This document shows positions 36,874-45,700 of a DNA stretch of 64,000 bases, piece by piece (within the stretch, counting starts at the first letter, position 1; every line of letters starts with the position of its first letter). A program made the position numbers and the translations under genes. Under the pieces are notes generated by a model. The model saw nothing but the letters and a program-made list of their open reading frames with translations, had not been told where the DNA came from and made no database searches. This stretch comes from Liriodendron chinense (taxonomy: Eukaryota > Streptophyta > Magnoliopsida > Magnoliales > Magnoliaceae), in assembly GCA_003013855.2 (NCBI GenBank), contig ML058464.1:1334170-1398169 (forward strand), read 5' to 3'.

Positions 36874-36874
<1 letters not shown>
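15125..36874 (-). CDS. WRKY13: WRKY transcription factor, group IIc, WRKY13-like (three exons, 20.5-kb second intron)
   Basis: Exons 36573-36874, 35763-35981 and 15125-15305 join in phase (both introns phase 2) to 233 residues. The protein has a Ser-rich N-terminus, a basic stretch KMKKVKARRKVREPRFCF (128-144), the DNA-binding heptad WRKYGQK (159-165) and a C2H2 zinc finger CX4CX23HXH (C179, C184, H208, H210). It ends in NFFW, as Arabidopsis WRKY13 does. WRKY proteins bind W-boxes (TTGAC core) in the nucleus. Arabidopsis WRKY13 is known for sclerenchyma and lignin development and for flowering time opposite to WRKY12; the same role here is inference. It is shorter than the Arabidopsis protein (about 300 residues) in the N-terminal part. 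The second intron splits the domain at the conserved HPR/SYY junction. The start is the first ATG after the GA-rich leader. All key residues are intact, so it is probably functional if the large intron is spliced. Confidence 0.88.
15535..16170. mobile_element. Decayed repeat with nested foldback (about 15664-15990)
   Basis: The inner part is a short hairpin: CATTTTAGGACATAAGCCC and ATGAGACAGATCCAAAG on the left answer CTTTGGATCTGTCTCATT and GCCTAAAATGATTTGG on the right with a small loop, the same class as the element at 51123. At its left edge GCATGCGTTATATTCACACC occurs twice in tandem (15689-15731). Outer sequence with GGTAAATGGAAGTAAATTG (left) and CATTTCATTTC-type phrases (right) may be an older host element. 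No target duplication found. Confidence 0.5.
16171..19429. other. Intronic sequence without recognised features
   Basis: AT-rich to about 17700, then more GC-rich with CACGTG, ACGTGGCA and GTGGGTCCAC phrases (18010-18630). Small inverted repeats occur around GTGGGGTCCAC at 18586. No open frame with recognisable similarity. Confidence 0.5.
19430..19780. mobile_element. Foldback element fragment in WRKY13 intron 2
   Basis: Carries the central core of the hairpin family: CTCAAGTGGACCATAACA, CTTCATCCATGTTTGTG, ACAGGTTGGATGACATATAAACATCAC, GGGCCCTAAGAAGGTTTCAAC and ATGGTCTACTTGAGG. The two halves are imperfect inverted copies. Ends not defined. Confidence 0.6.
20081..20244. repeat. 82-bp tandem duplication
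   Basis: TTGGAATGGTCATGGCGCCG starts at 20081 and again at 20163. The two copies differ at several positions, mostly in the second half, so this duplication is older than the one at 10873. Confidence 0.85.
20515..21121 (+). repeat. 5' LTR of miniature copia element
   Basis: 607 bp. Contains repeated GGTCGGGT/GATCGGGTC/GCCCGACGG phrases in its first 250 bases (U3), then TAGGGTAACACAAAGAGTC and a TC-rich transcribed part. Aligns with 21501-22136. Confidence 0.92.
21122..21135 (+). other. Primer-binding site for initiator tRNA-Met
   Basis: AATGGTATCGGAGC directly abuts the 5' LTR. It is the standard copia primer site (TGGTATCAGAGC) with one change. Confidence 0.9.
21175..21430 (+). pseudogene. 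Copia gag N-terminal remnant
   Basis: From the ATG at 21175 the reading resembles the start of copia Gag (N-terminal FEKNNFEF, then VKMKGFLVQ, GLEEALIG, and further on a KAMISIQLCLMDKVLYNVV core of the gag domain). It is interrupted by several stops, for example TGA where Trp is expected after FEF and TAG after LVQ. It ends well before the zinc knuckle. Non-functional. Confidence 0.75.
21501..22136 (+). repeat. 3' LTR of miniature copia element
   Basis: 636 bp, similar to the 5' LTR throughout, with substitutions and small indels visible by eye, so this is not a very young insertion. Confidence 0.92.
22299..22914 (-). repeat. 3' LTR of the intronic copia element
   Basis: TGTTGGAATTC to CTACATAACA on the plus strand. 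In element sense the first 150 bases hold the palindrome ATGGTCGACCAT and related GGTTGACC/GGTCGACT copies. A purine tract (22915-22927, AAGGTGAAGAT in sense) adjoins it. Confidence 0.9.
23056..24640 (-). pseudogene. Copia reverse transcriptase and RNase H, frameshifted
   Basis: Pieces on the minus strand in order: RT start (KWVYKKEEVLTEKKGEKYETKLVAKGFS, near 24350-24470), SLYRLKQSPKQWYNWF and LLMLYVDDILIATKDK with the intact YVDD catalytic motif (23936-24193), KEFDMKDLGAVKKIIGIEI in another frame (23503-23985), and RNase H with STLQSIIALSTIEAEYMVAMEASKGTLWLKGLI and the C-terminal CNSQSVIHLAMNKVYHARTKYIDVRFH (23056-23427). At least one frameshift near 23940-23985 and several stops make it non-functional. 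These domains would copy element RNA to DNA. Confidence 0.85.
24740..25004 (-). pseudogene. Copia gag fragment fused to deletion edge
   Basis: On the minus strand the reading gives DIWKKL-DLYITKFLTNKLFVKKHLYGLQMNEG, the signature of the copia gag domain, with stops. The usual zinc knuckle, protease and integrase do not follow; RT appears within a few hundred bases, so an internal deletion of about 2 kb is inferred. Confidence 0.75.
25009..25584 (-). repeat. 5' LTR of the intronic copia element, truncated
   Basis: Matches 22366-22914 from TTAATTC onward to CACAATA. The part equal to 22299-22365 is missing, so the junction with the primer site is altered; a decayed GTGATACT next to it may be the primer-site remnant. 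Substitutions between the two LTRs are frequent, indicating an old insertion. Confidence 0.85.
25590..26124. other. AT-rich intronic sequence
   Basis: Poly-T tracts near 25982-26010 and a GTAACTCAACTCGACTGG phrase at 25680. No gene or defined element. Confidence 0.45.
26128..27297. mobile_element. TIR element with nested hAT-like copy
   Basis: The ends are inverted over some tens of bases: GGGGATGTTTCGATAAACC at left against GGGTTCTTTGGATACAC (reverse of the right end). Inner matches follow, such as AACCATGTTTGGTTAAGCAATG against CATTGCTTAGCCAAACATGG. Flanking bases are TAA and TTA, so the superfamily is unresolved. A hAT-like element occupies 26551-27087. Confidence 0.6.
26551..27087. mobile_element. 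hAT-like non-autonomous element
   Basis: Inverted ends GTAAGGGTGGCAATGG and CCAATTGCCACCTTTAC, a common hAT MITE end. Flanks TTGTTGTG and TTGTGTGT agree only partly as an 8-bp duplication and are obscured by a TG microsatellite. Interior rich in GGGCTTGGGC and AGCCCA phrases, no transposase. A decayed inverted relative lies at 27370-27725. Confidence 0.6.
27370..27725. mobile_element. Decayed inverted copy of the hAT-like element
   Basis: Phrases such as CCTACCTAAATGTTC, GGACTAAAATGACTTGAGC and AATTGATCATGTCAGGCT are the reverse complement of parts of 26551-27087. The ends are eroded. Confidence 0.55.
27726..28649. other. Intronic sequence without recognised features
   Basis: AT-rich to about 28090, then GC-richer. 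No gene seen. Small TTGGGCTCATG/CATGAGCC phrases occur near the next foldback. Confidence 0.4.
28650..29390. mobile_element. Foldback element in WRKY13 intron 2, with insertion
   Basis: The left arm (GATGCTTGTGTTATATTTACTCC, GAACATGAGCCCAAACATG, GTTCAAGTGGGACCATACCAC) is answered by the inverted right arm (GTGATGTGGTCTGTTCAAG, CATATTTGGGCTCATGTCG, GGAGTGGATAAAACACAAACATC). About 250 bp between 28797 and 29050 do not belong to the family and begin with a 26-bp tandem repeat (TTAGGTAGTGAGGCTCTCA), probably a later insertion. Confidence 0.6.
29391..31391. other. Intronic sequence without recognised features
   Basis: Mixed-composition sequence with GACTCGGCATTGACTCGG at 30121 and poly-A/T tracts at 30945 and 31231. 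No gene seen. Confidence 0.45.
31392..31605. repeat. About 100-bp imperfect tandem duplication
   Basis: CTTATGATACAACTAG starts at 31412 and again at 31512, followed in both by CACTTCAGGCAT-type, TATGTTGTGAATATTACACC and GAGTCAACTCRTGC sequence. About 10% different by eye. Confidence 0.85.
31606..35762. other. Intronic sequence next to exon 2
   Basis: No element with clear ends seen. An 85-codon open frame at 33869-34126 resembles nothing I recognise. Inverted phrases TATTAGAGATCAGGGTC-like and GATATCAAGATCTCTAATACC occur around 35060-35150, a small palindrome. ACTATTAT microsatellite at 35740. The region probably includes ancestral intron. Confidence 0.45.
35763..35981 (-). CDS. WRKY13: WRKY13 exon 2: basic region and WRKYGQK heptad
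   Basis: Completes W101, encodes residues 102-173 and two bases of R174. Acceptor TGAATCAG|GCCATGG, donor CCCAAG|GTAACC. Includes VKARRKVREPRFCFKT, SEVDVLDDGY and WRKYGQKVVKNTQHP, all standard for WRKY13/WRKY12-type group IIc proteins. The basic run is a likely nuclear localisation signal. Confidence 0.92.
35982..36572 (-). other. WRKY13: WRKY13 intron 1 with GA tracts and tandem repeat
   Basis: 591 bp, donor CTATG|GTAACA, acceptor GAATCAG. It holds two or three diverged copies of a unit with TTTTTGCATGAGAT, GAGAGA tracts, a G run and TTTCTTGATGATCTATTTT (about 36116-36450). Confidence 0.8.
36315..36343. repeat. 29-base G homopolymer in WRKY13 intron 1
   Basis: An uninterrupted run of 29 G on the plus strand following a GA tract. 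In the transcript this is a C run. The equivalent place in the neighbouring repeat copy (36156-36169) has only GGCGGGGGGCGGG, so the tract has expanded from a G-rich seed. Confidence 0.95.
36573..36874 (-). CDS. WRKY13: WRKY13 exon 1: variable N-terminal region
   Basis: Encodes residues 1-100 and two bases of W101. Starts MSTSTALLNQ; contains LGFYTSPSSWVLPPFGYQHL, a run of six Ser and a Gly-rich stretch, then ends RPSSGL. Low complexity and no DNA-binding motif, as usual for this part of the family. The ATG is the first in frame after the TATA box. The donor CTATG|GTAACA gives a TG|G tryptophan with exon 2. Confidence 0.85.

Positions 36875-36905
<31 letters not shown>
36875..36905 (-). promoter_or_regulatory. 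GA-repeat 5' leader of WRKY13
   Basis: On the gene strand a GAGAGA repeat of about 30 bases ends directly at the ATG. GA repeats in plant 5' UTRs are known binding sites for BBR/BPC factors; a role here is inferred. Confidence 0.6.
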
Positions 36906-36977
36906 ACAAATACATAGAGAGGGTTTACTTCAGAAGTATGAAAGAATATTAGTGCTGGCTGAAGAATGAAGAAAGAC

Positions 36978-36990
36978 TATATTATATACT
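36978..36990 (-). promoter_or_regulatory. TATA box of WRKY13
   Basis: GTATATAATATAG on the gene strand, about 105 bp before the ATG. It would place transcription start near 36950, giving a leader of about 75 nt. Confidence 0.65.
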
Positions 36991-38596
36991 GTAACTTCCA
37001 AAAAGGACCAAACAACCCTATACCACTTGGAAAATGACTATCCTTTTGGTACTTTATATTTTTGTAATTTAGCAACCCTAGGGCATGTCAACATAGTTTT
37101 GCAGTCTCACTCTCTCACACGCACAAACACACTCTCACACCTGTGGCACGTGCACTAAACTAACTCTTTCATCAACCTTTTTCATTTTTAGGGTTATGCA
37201 TTTCAAGTTTCAAACCTTAAATTTTTAGGGTTTTAATATTAAATAGGAAATGAAAAATAGGTTCCACGTCATGTTTCATCGCAAACTGCGCCAAAGTAAG
37301 ATTCTGTGGATTTCTCTTTATTTCAAATTTCCTGTGGAAAATAAAAGTGAACCCTGTGTTCCAAAATGAACCCAAAAGCTCTTTCACAAGAATTTCTTTT
37401 TTCCTGATAAAATTTGGAAAAAAGCAATCCTAATGGCAGAACTACACAAGTACTTACGTACAAAAATTCTTCTGCTAAAACAACCTTGCATGGATTGAGA
37501 TTCTCTCTTTTCTTTTTATTTTATTTTTATATAAGATACCTATTTAATGTCTACTTATGTATGCAAGGCAAGCTAATTCTCTCTCTCTCTCGCCCATTTC
37601 ATTTCTCTCTCTTTCCAGATTACTCTCTCTGTCACCCATTTCATCTCTCTCTCCTACCAACCTTTTTGTTTCAAAAAAGAATTTTCATTTAATTCATGAG
37701 GGGGGAATAACGAAAAGAATGTTATGATTCGTGGAGTTCAGATGAGTACATAATAATGGAAGAGACATCTCTCTCTCTCCTCTTGGATTTCTTTCTCTCT
37801 TTTTTTCACAAGCCTCAATATCACGCAATGATGATGAATCTTGGGTGCAATCTCTCTCCTTGTGCTTCGGCGGTGAAGATATTATGAGAGATGAGGAGCG
37901 CCTCTTGACTTTGCTGTAAAGCTCTAAAAAGCTCTCTGCCTTTTTCCCTCCTTTCTCTCTCCCTCTTTACCCTCAAACCATCATAACTCCCTTCCTTTTC
38001 TTTTCCCTCTCTTTCTTCTCTCTCTTCTATATTACTTACCCTCTTATATAATCTTATATCATTATTATCACCTTCCTACTTTAATCCCACCCAATTCATC
38101 TAGAATGCATGGGACCCGCTCTTTGTGATCTGAGCCGTTCACTCGTGGATGGTCAACACGTTAATCCAATCAGCCGATTTTTTCGTGCCATGGACCGTTC
38201 GGATGCTGTGGCCAAAAAATGAGCACTGACAGTGGGCCTTGATGAAGACTAGATGACCCACCAACTATGATTAGGTTGCTTTTTTGAGCTATGAACGCAT
38301 GGGGTCATGGTTCGGCGAGTCGACTCGGTGTCGGTAGTGAACGAGTCATACCGGCCGTACTGGAGTTGTCGCCCCTGACTCAGAACAACTCAGACCCATT
38401 TACCCCCGACTCGGGAGAGTCTCCACTCCCAACTCGACTCATAGCTGAATGAGTTGAGACAAGTCGCCGAGTCAGGAAACCATGCATGGGAATTCCTCTT
38501 ATTACATGGGTGGGGCCATCTATCGCTGAAAAGAATTCCAGTTGGATAATCCACAACCATCCAATTCAGGGCTTACAAAGTGAATGAATATTGGTA
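36991..38596 (-). promoter_or_regulatory. WRKY13 upstream region, CT-rich, with two W-boxes
   Basis: Holds long TCTCTC tracts (37577-37660, 37768-37800, 37970-38030). One TTGACT lies at 37905-37910 (plus strand) and one TTGACC on the gene strand at 38151-38156, 1.0 and 1.3 kb before the ATG; these match the W-box and would allow self- or cross-regulation by WRKY proteins. Such hexamers also occur by chance. A 12-bp palindrome CGAGTCGACTCG lies near 38316. Confidence 0.4.
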
Positions 38597-39506
38597 TGTC
38601 ACACCCATACGGCTGACCTATTAGGTGGAGGAACCCCATTATATATATGAAGTCATATCCTGCTCTCTTCCAACCGTTGTGGTATTGTCACACCCAAAAG
38701 GCTAACCTGTTAGGTAGAGTGACCCCAGTATATATGAAGTCATATCCTACACCCCTACCAACTAATGTGGGACAAACACCTACAATCCCCCTCCCCACAA
38801 TAGAACTTGGGGCGTGCAACACCAACAATCCCCCTCCCAACAGCAGAACTTGGGGTGTGCAACACTAACAATCCCCCTCCCCATAGCGGAACTTGGGGCT
38901 TGTAACACGCATACACCGAGCCTTCCCTTCCTGCCTAAGTGGGCCTGGGGCATGGCTCGGGCAGATAACATTGGCTCTGACACCACTGTTATATCACACC
39001 TAAAAGGCTAACCTATTAGGTGGAGGAACCCCAGTATATATGGAGTCATATCTTGACTCCCTCCCAACCGATGTGGGACAAACACCAACAATCCCCCTCC
39101 CTCAGAACTTGGGGCATGGCCTCCCCTTCCTACCTAAGAGGGCCTGGGGCATGGCTCGAGCAAATAACCTTGGTTCTGGTACTATTGTTGTGTCACACCT
39201 AAAAGGCTAACCTATTAGGTGGAGGAACCCCAATATATATGAAGTCATATCCTGCCCCCTCCCAATCGATGTGGGACAAACACCAACAATCCCCTCACAG
39301 TGGGACATAGGGCATGCAACACACATGCACGGGGGCCTCCCCCTCCTCCCACATGGGCCTAGGGCATGGTGGTCTTGGCCAGATAACCTGACTCTAATAC
39401 CATTGTTGTTTCACACGCAAAAGGCTAACCTGTTAGGTGGAGTGACCCTAGTACATATGAAGTCATATTCTACCCCTTCCCAACTGATGTGGAACAAACA
39501 CCAACA
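38597..39506 (-). mobile_element. TRIM retrotransposon tandem array (five LTRs)
   Basis: Five short LTR copies of about 90-104 bp at 38597-38684 (incomplete), 38686-38784, 38987-39090, 39186-39288 and 39404-39506. Full ones start TGTTGTGTCACACC and end AACACCAACA. The three longer spacers end next to the following LTR in CTCTGATACCAT-like sequence, the complement of the initiator tRNA-Met primer site, so the unit is LTR-interior-LTR on the minus strand. Interiors are 97-202 bp and non-coding. Such tiny elements are called TRIMs; sharing LTRs in tandem is best explained by unequal recombination. In the spacer 38785-38986 a unit with AATCCCCCTCC and AGAACTTGGGG occurs three times. Confidence 0.85.
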
Positions 39507-39781
39507 ATGATAATCTTGCCGTTCATTTTCCAGGCCCTTAATCACATGGTCGTGTGAACATTTGATCAGGATAATTTCAAGTACATTTGAAGTTTGCACC
39601 ACATGTCTTAACATCGAGATCTCTTGGCGTAAAAAATCAGGAAAGCCCACTCGTTCGGTGGGGCACACTTTTATGTTGTATCAAACAACGATAACTTTCT
39701 AAGTCATTTTTTTAAGTGGCGAAGAAAGAGGCCCTTAATAGACTTATACAATCACAGCCATTGAAATATCAAAGAGACATT
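39507..39781. other. Spacer between TRIM array and hAT element
   Basis: No recognised feature. Confidence 0.4.
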
Positions 39782-39789
39782 TGTGGTGC

Positions 39790-40536
39790 TAGGGTTGTTC
39801 AAAAAACCGACCAAATTGATAAAACCGACCAAATCGGTTGGTTTCGGTCGCGTTTTCATTCTATTTTAGGTCGGTTCAGTTTTTTTATATTAAAAACTGA
39901 GAATGTCGGTTCGATTGTCGGTTTGTAAAAATTATAAACTGTTTTCAACAGAACCGAACTGACTATATATGTATTTGAATTATATTTATTAATGTTACCC
40001 CTACTGTATGGCCTACTTTAATAATATCTTATATATCCACGTCGTCTAGTCGTTTTCTCAACCCATTTTAGGATGTGTTCCAAAAAATTAATCAGATCTA
40101 AATCTCAGGTGAACCACACCACTGGAAATAATATTGATTGAGTGCTTGTCATTAAAAATGTCCTCAGGCCCACTTGAAGAAGATTTGCAATGCGTATTTG
40201 CCATCCAACTCTTTGATAAGGTCAAACAGACTTGGATGAAAGGAAAAGTTAAGTTTCACTTTCAGTTTGATCCAAAACTTTTTTGTGGCCTATAATTATA
40301 AAAAGTTTTAATGGTCATTCACTAGTTTCTACATTGGTGTTTGGATCTTCTTAATTCTTTGAATGTTGTGATAAAACCAACAAAATCGAACCAACTCGAA
40401 TTTATCTGGTTCAGTTCGGTTAGTAAGGCTTCATCGGTCCGGTTCGGTTCGGTTGTTAAATATTCAAAACTGATTGAGTCGGTTCAGTTGGATATCGCCC
40501 CTCAAAACCGAACCGAACGAAACGTGCACAGCCCTA
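39790..40536 (+). mobile_element. hAT non-autonomous element carrying a Mutator-like module (copy A)
   Basis: Flanks TGTGGTGC (39782-39789) and TGTGGCGC (40537-40544) form an 8-bp duplication with one difference, typical of hAT. The ends are TAGGGTTGTTCA and, reversed, TAGGGCTGTGCA. Outer parts are rich in CCGAACCGA/TCGGTTCGG phrases. The middle (about 39990-40375) is a hairpin module starting TGTTACCCCTACTGTATGG, like the foldback at 13328. Copy B at 49629 is in the opposite orientation with the same composition. Confidence 0.85.
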
Positions 40537-40544
40537 TGTGGCGC

Positions 40545-41085
40545 TTGGGCCCACTACATGGCATAGTGGGTTAAGCGTAAGGAGTTCCATGCATTCAGTA
40601 GCATTTGAGCTCGTTGGCATCCACATCACATATCTGGACCATCCATCATTTCCGGTCCATTTTTCATAAGCTACCTTGAAAAAATGATACTGATTGGATG
40701 ATCCAAACCGTCCAGTCAGTGGCATTAAAAATGGATGGACAAGATTATTTCTAAAAATACATCCAGTCATGGACGCATAGGACCGTCCAAATGCGATGAC
40801 TTCGACAGTGAATCCATATGCAACAATATGCACGGGAAGGTTTCCATAAACTACAGGCAATCCAATAGGCGCTTCAAATGGATGGAGGAAAAAAATAAGA
40901 AAGGGCTAATGGACGGCTATAATATTGTGGGCCACTCAGATGGGAAATCCATGCATTAAATATGAAAAAGAAGGAAAGAAAGAAAGAAACATACGATGAA
41001 TTCTTCCTTAAAAGCAAGATAATACAAGCAATGTCAAAAAGAGAGATGATGAAATACAGCCGATACTCCTGATACATCTTTTTTG
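40545..41085. other. Non-coding spacer
   Basis: Has GGACCATCCATC, GATCCAAACCGTCC and ATGGACGG phrases of the kind scattered through the window, but no element with clear ends and no gene. Confidence 0.4.
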
Positions 41086-41362
41086 TTCCCTGCCAAAATG
41101 TTACTTGTATAAAATAATCATATCCGTGCAAAAGGTGGGCCACACTATGAGGATCAACTGATGCAAAAATCAGGCCGATGCACGAATCGAGTGGGACCCA
41201 ACATCAAAATCAATGGACTGCCATTTGTATGACTCAATGTACTACTATGGCCTATTCAATGGTGGATATGCATGATTTTCATATATGATGATCTTCATGG
41301 TGTGGCCCACCTTTTGTACGGATTGGATATTCTCTACATGTGACATGCATGTTGGCAGGGAA
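41086..41362. mobile_element. Small foldback element (about 277 bp)
   Basis: Inverted ends TTCCCTGCCAAAATG and CATGTTGGCAGGGAA, with arms continuing through ATATCCGTGCAAAAGGTGGG against CCCACCTTTTGTACGGATTG. The central loop is short. No matching target duplication was found. Confidence 0.6.
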
Positions 41363-42019
41363 GTTTTCTATGAATCAGAACTTGTGATATAGCTGTTGTA
41401 TCAGACCATTTATATATGAAAAATTAAAAACGGAACAACGACCAACTTACAGACTTATGTCGTGTAAAACATTTAACGTGTTGCTTACGTCCACCGCACT
41501 ACCACTGTACACGTCCTCATGTGCCTTGCTGGCACGTGATTCAAACATCCGTGCTGTTCATCAGCTGGGACCCACTATGTAGGTCATAATTTAAAACTCG
41601 ATGACTCAACTCGATACCCCCGGCCGAGTCAACTCAACTTGAAAAGATTTTTTCATGACATTAATGTTTTTAATATTGTGACCATCTGATGAGTGGACTA
41701 AGCATGATTTAGTGATCAAAGCATCAAGGCAATGGACCCTACGTTTTGAACGGCTTAGATTTTACAACATTACTATGGAGAGTAGCCGTAAAAGAATATT
41801 GCAGTTGTTGAATATATTTAAAAGGAAATTTTACAAAATAGTACCTCATTAATACAGTATTTACATCTTGGTATATTTTTTACATTACATTTTCATTAAA
41901 GCTGCCTCACTGATAAAGTTTTTGTCAAACTGGTACCTTCAATTAGTTTTGGTTAGCGTCTCTTAGATTTTTTTTTCTTAAAAAAAAAAAAAAATGCCCA
42001 CTGAGGTTGCTTAAGAAAA

Positions 42020-42510
42020 TAAAAAATGTACCTACCTAAGTGGACGTAGATTTCCAGCCAAAGCCTTCCTGCTTTAGAAGCACAGTGGGGCCATCATGAT
42101 GTTTGTGCGAAATCAACTCCGTCCATCCATTTTGCCGGATCATGTTAAGATGTGGGCCCAAAAAAAGGCAGATCCTAGATTCAAGTGAACCGCACGATAG
42201 GAAATAATGAGTATTGGACGTCCACTTGAAACATTTGTGGGGCCACAAAAGTTTTGGATGAGACTAATATTTGTGTTTTCAGTTCCAGGAGTGATCTTGT
42301 GAACGACATGGATTGTATAAAACCATCACAGTTCACCCCAGGAAGGCTTCAACGGTAGGCATTTCCCTTCCCACATTTTTCGTGTGGCCCCCTTGATTTT
42401 TATCTGACTCAATTTTGGGCCCATGTTCTAATATGACGTGGAAAAATAAATAGACAAGGTAATTTCTCACAAACATCATGGTGGGCCCCACTAGCTTCCT
42501 TTTCTAGGCA
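42020..42510. mobile_element. Foldback element nested in the left arm
   Basis: CAGTGGGGCCATCATGATG with GTCCATCCATTTTGCCGGATC is answered by ATGACGTGGAAAAATAAATAG and ACATCATGGTGGGCCCCAC. The homologous right arm lacks it, which shows it is an insertion. AATGTA is repeated at both junctions but a full 9-bp duplication is not clear. Confidence 0.65.
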
Positions 42511-42907
42511 CTTCACGATCTAATGTAAATACCATGAATGAGGTGTAATTATTTAAAAAAATTCAAACAAAGAAAAAAAAAATCTAAGAGTACTTTTTTC
42601 GTGACATGAATTGCATAGGGACGTGGCGAGACGTGGCAATTAGTTCATGCTATATAGGCCCCACCATGATGCATGTGTTTTATTCGCATTGTCCATCCAT
42701 TTTTTCTAAATCATTTGAGTGCGTGTTCCAAAAAATGAGGTAGATCCAAATCTCAAGTGGACCACACCATTGAAAACATTGGTGATTGAACGCGCATAAT
42801 TAAAAACTTCTTGGGGGGCCACAAAAGTTTTAGATGAAGCTAATACTTATGTTTTCCCTTCAGCCAAGTCTATGTGATGACCTAATCAAAAGGTTGGATG
42901 GAAAATA

Positions 42908-43364
42908 TGTAAGTTTTCTATATAGTGGGCTGACTGATTAATGGTCCAGATTTAAATACAGATGCAGATTCATGTGTGGACTGATCAGTGGACCCCACTA
43001 CAGACGTGATTTACAGAAATAAGAGGGGTTGTGCGTCTATACTGCTTGTGGTAGTATTGTAGTTGAATATGGATATTAGTTACCCAAATTCGTGTGGAGC
43101 AAGAGTGGCAGCGTTTTGGTGGGTTTCAAACACTGTCACACTCACTACAAACCCTATTTAAAGGGTGCTGGGTCCCCAATTCGGGATTACACTGAAAACT
43201 AGTTCCTATCTAAGGTTTTCTCTACAGCAATCCCAAGAGAGGAAGATCCAGATCTCAAAAAGAGAGATGGTCTACAATACAGGTATGTTTCGTTCCAGTT
43301 ATCTGATCTCTATATCTGATGCACTGCATGGTCCTATGAATTCCGCAATATATATATTCTAACA
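42908..43364 (+). repeat. 5' LTR of the 6.2-kb copia element
   Basis: TGTAAGTTTTC to ATATTCTAACA, 457 bp. Includes CCTATTTAAAGGGTGCTGGG near 43153 as a TATA-like region. Matches 48647-49105 with few differences. Confidence 0.93.
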
Positions 43365-43377
43365 GTTGGTATCAGAG

Positions 43378-45700
43378 ACTACTGTGCATCAGCTATGGAG
43401 ATCAATTCAGTATTTGTCTAAGTATTCTAGTGCAGTCCAAACCCATCATCCATGGCTCAAACAAGCTCAGATCTAGACTGTTCGTTGAATCGATTGTTAG
43501 GACCAGATCTGAGCCACAAACTATCGATTTTCCTGGCACAATGAAGCATTTAGATCGCTTTGGTGGTGGGCCTGATTGCAGATTATACAGTAAATGATCT
43601 TCATTATGTAGCAGAGGGTTTTTCAAAACCCATGCAGAAAAAAAAAAAAACGGAACCTTGCTACTACCGATAACCATGGCCAACAGCAGCGACCACCTGA
43701 TTCCTGTATGTGGCCGAATTTTGGTGAATATTAGGGGATAAAACCCCATTTAGTACTCTCGATGCCGGAGGTGTTATCGTCGACCTTGGAGCTTGCAATC
43801 AGCGAAAACCCCATTCTAGCATCCAGTTTTGGTGGCGGCATGGGTTGCCATCAACGCCTAGACAGAGGATCATACCTCTAATGGAAGCCATAGTAGCGGC
43901 CGAGAACCCACCAGTCCATCTCCAGCTTCTCTTTCTTCCCTCCTTCTGATCCGGGCAGTGGTTGGCCGTCTACGTCAGTTCCGGAGTCGCCATTGATTGG
44001 GGAGCTCGAATTGAAATTGGTGAAACCCTCTTTAGCCGCGATCGTTTTTCAGATTTGGTAATGGCCGAGGAGATGCACCACCGGCATCCATTGATTGCGG
44101 CAGCTTGGGCCGCCATTGCGACAGCCGGTGTTAGGGTTTCTCAAAAAAATGCTTGCTCTCTTTCTCTGCAACAGCCATTGGGCTGTTTTACTTTTGAGAC
44201 AGGGCAGCGACGCCCTTCGTTTTTTGGTTAGCAACGTTGTGGGACTAGTTACTTCAGGGCTTAGGGCTAACGACTGGGGCCGTTTTTGGTGGGCGCCTTC
44301 TGTCAATTGTACAAAAAAGGTCAGCCCAGGTGCGGTGGACCCTATCTGGAGCTGGGCTATGCCTAATCGAACCCGTCCAAACTATCAATTTATATGCTTA
44401 ATTGTGGGCTTTGTCAGGATACTCATTTTGGGTCCACCCAGTTATCTTGGGCACAATTTTGGCCATGTGACCAACCTATTGAAAGTTTTTTATTTGGGCC
44501 ATACCCTTTTTAATTCAGTCCAATTTTAAGTCTTGAATGTATGCCCATTTAAAGTTTGTATATGGGCCTTCTCTTTTAGGCCTATTTATGGGCTTTGCTA
44601 TCTTAGATCTCAACTATCTATTTAGTTTAAAATAAGTGTACAGTCTGGATTATTCACTAGATGAATGATTTAGCATCTGAATTTTTTTATTATGCGTGGA
44701 CCTTAAGTATCAGATTTGAACCGTCCATTTAGTGGACCTTAATGTAAGGATCTGATTGTCCACCTAAATTAGGATAAATGTTTTATCTGGATCATCTATC
44801 CTGTGAATGTTAATGGCCAGACTTGAAATGCTCATTGTGATGTTCAGATCATATAAAGTCTTGATCCGGTTTAGTTGTGGGCCCATTATCCATACTCTAG
44901 AGCTGACATGAACCATTGGTTGAAAAGGAAAGAGGTGAATGAAACTTAAGTGTTGTTTTCTTTTATCAGATTCTCCATCTTTTAATGGTTAAAAGCTCTT
45001 ACTGGACAAAATCAGGACTATTTTATAGATTAATCCGTTGAGGGCAGGATTAAATCGCAATCCTAAGTCTAAATTTTGTGCGATTGGATCTGATTGTGTT
45101 AGCTACCACAGTGACCTCAATTAGTGAAGATTTTCATAATTTTGGACTTGTAATATTGAGTTTAAGTAAAGGATTGCATACAGTTGCGTTTGTTTTCCAT
45201 GCATATGGTAATGAAAACACATACATTCACCATTTTAATAGGGATATGAACACATAATTGTAGTCCTAAATCGAAAATCATGGAGTTGGATCTGTTAGTG
45301 TTAGCCATCATAGTGACCACTATCAGTGAAGATTTGCACGAATTCAGACTTGTAATGTTGGAATTAAGTTAAAGGATTGCATATAGTTGCGTTTACGTCC
45401 AATATAGACGGTGATGAAAACACAAACGATCACCACTTTAGCAAGGACATGAACACATGCAGACGGTGACAAAAACACAAACGATCACCATTTAGATTCA
45501 AGTTCAGGAGAACCATCTACATGTTATGACTACCACCCACAGGTGGAGTCATGATGATGTGGCCGATTCTCGCCAGGATTGATTATTTAGGCCCACATTT
45601 ATCCTGGATGATTCAATTGAAGGCCCTAATTAATTGAATATTTTTCGCCTGAAACTTTAGATACACAATCTAAATGTGAGTTTATTTTTCAGTTAACATT
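43378..45700 (+). other. Long non-coding leader of the copia element
   Basis: Between primer site and gag. A GC-rich stretch (43750-44330) has several long open frames on both strands, none recognisable. 45052-45260 and 45261-45455 are imperfect tandem copies (GTTAGCYACCAYAGTGACC, AAAGGATTGCATAYAGTTGCG). TTTATTTTTCAG at 45680-45692 looks like a splice acceptor just before gag. Confidence 0.55.

Noticed and set aside
38597..39506. A satellite or CRISPR-like array because of regular about 100-bp repeats and spacers
   Set aside because: Repeats have LTR ends and spacers carry a tRNA-Met primer complement; spacing is irregular, and the window is plant nuclear DNA.
43962..44529. Overlapping open frames on both strands in the copia leader
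   Set aside because: Local GC richness lengthens open frames on all strands; none resembles a protein I know.
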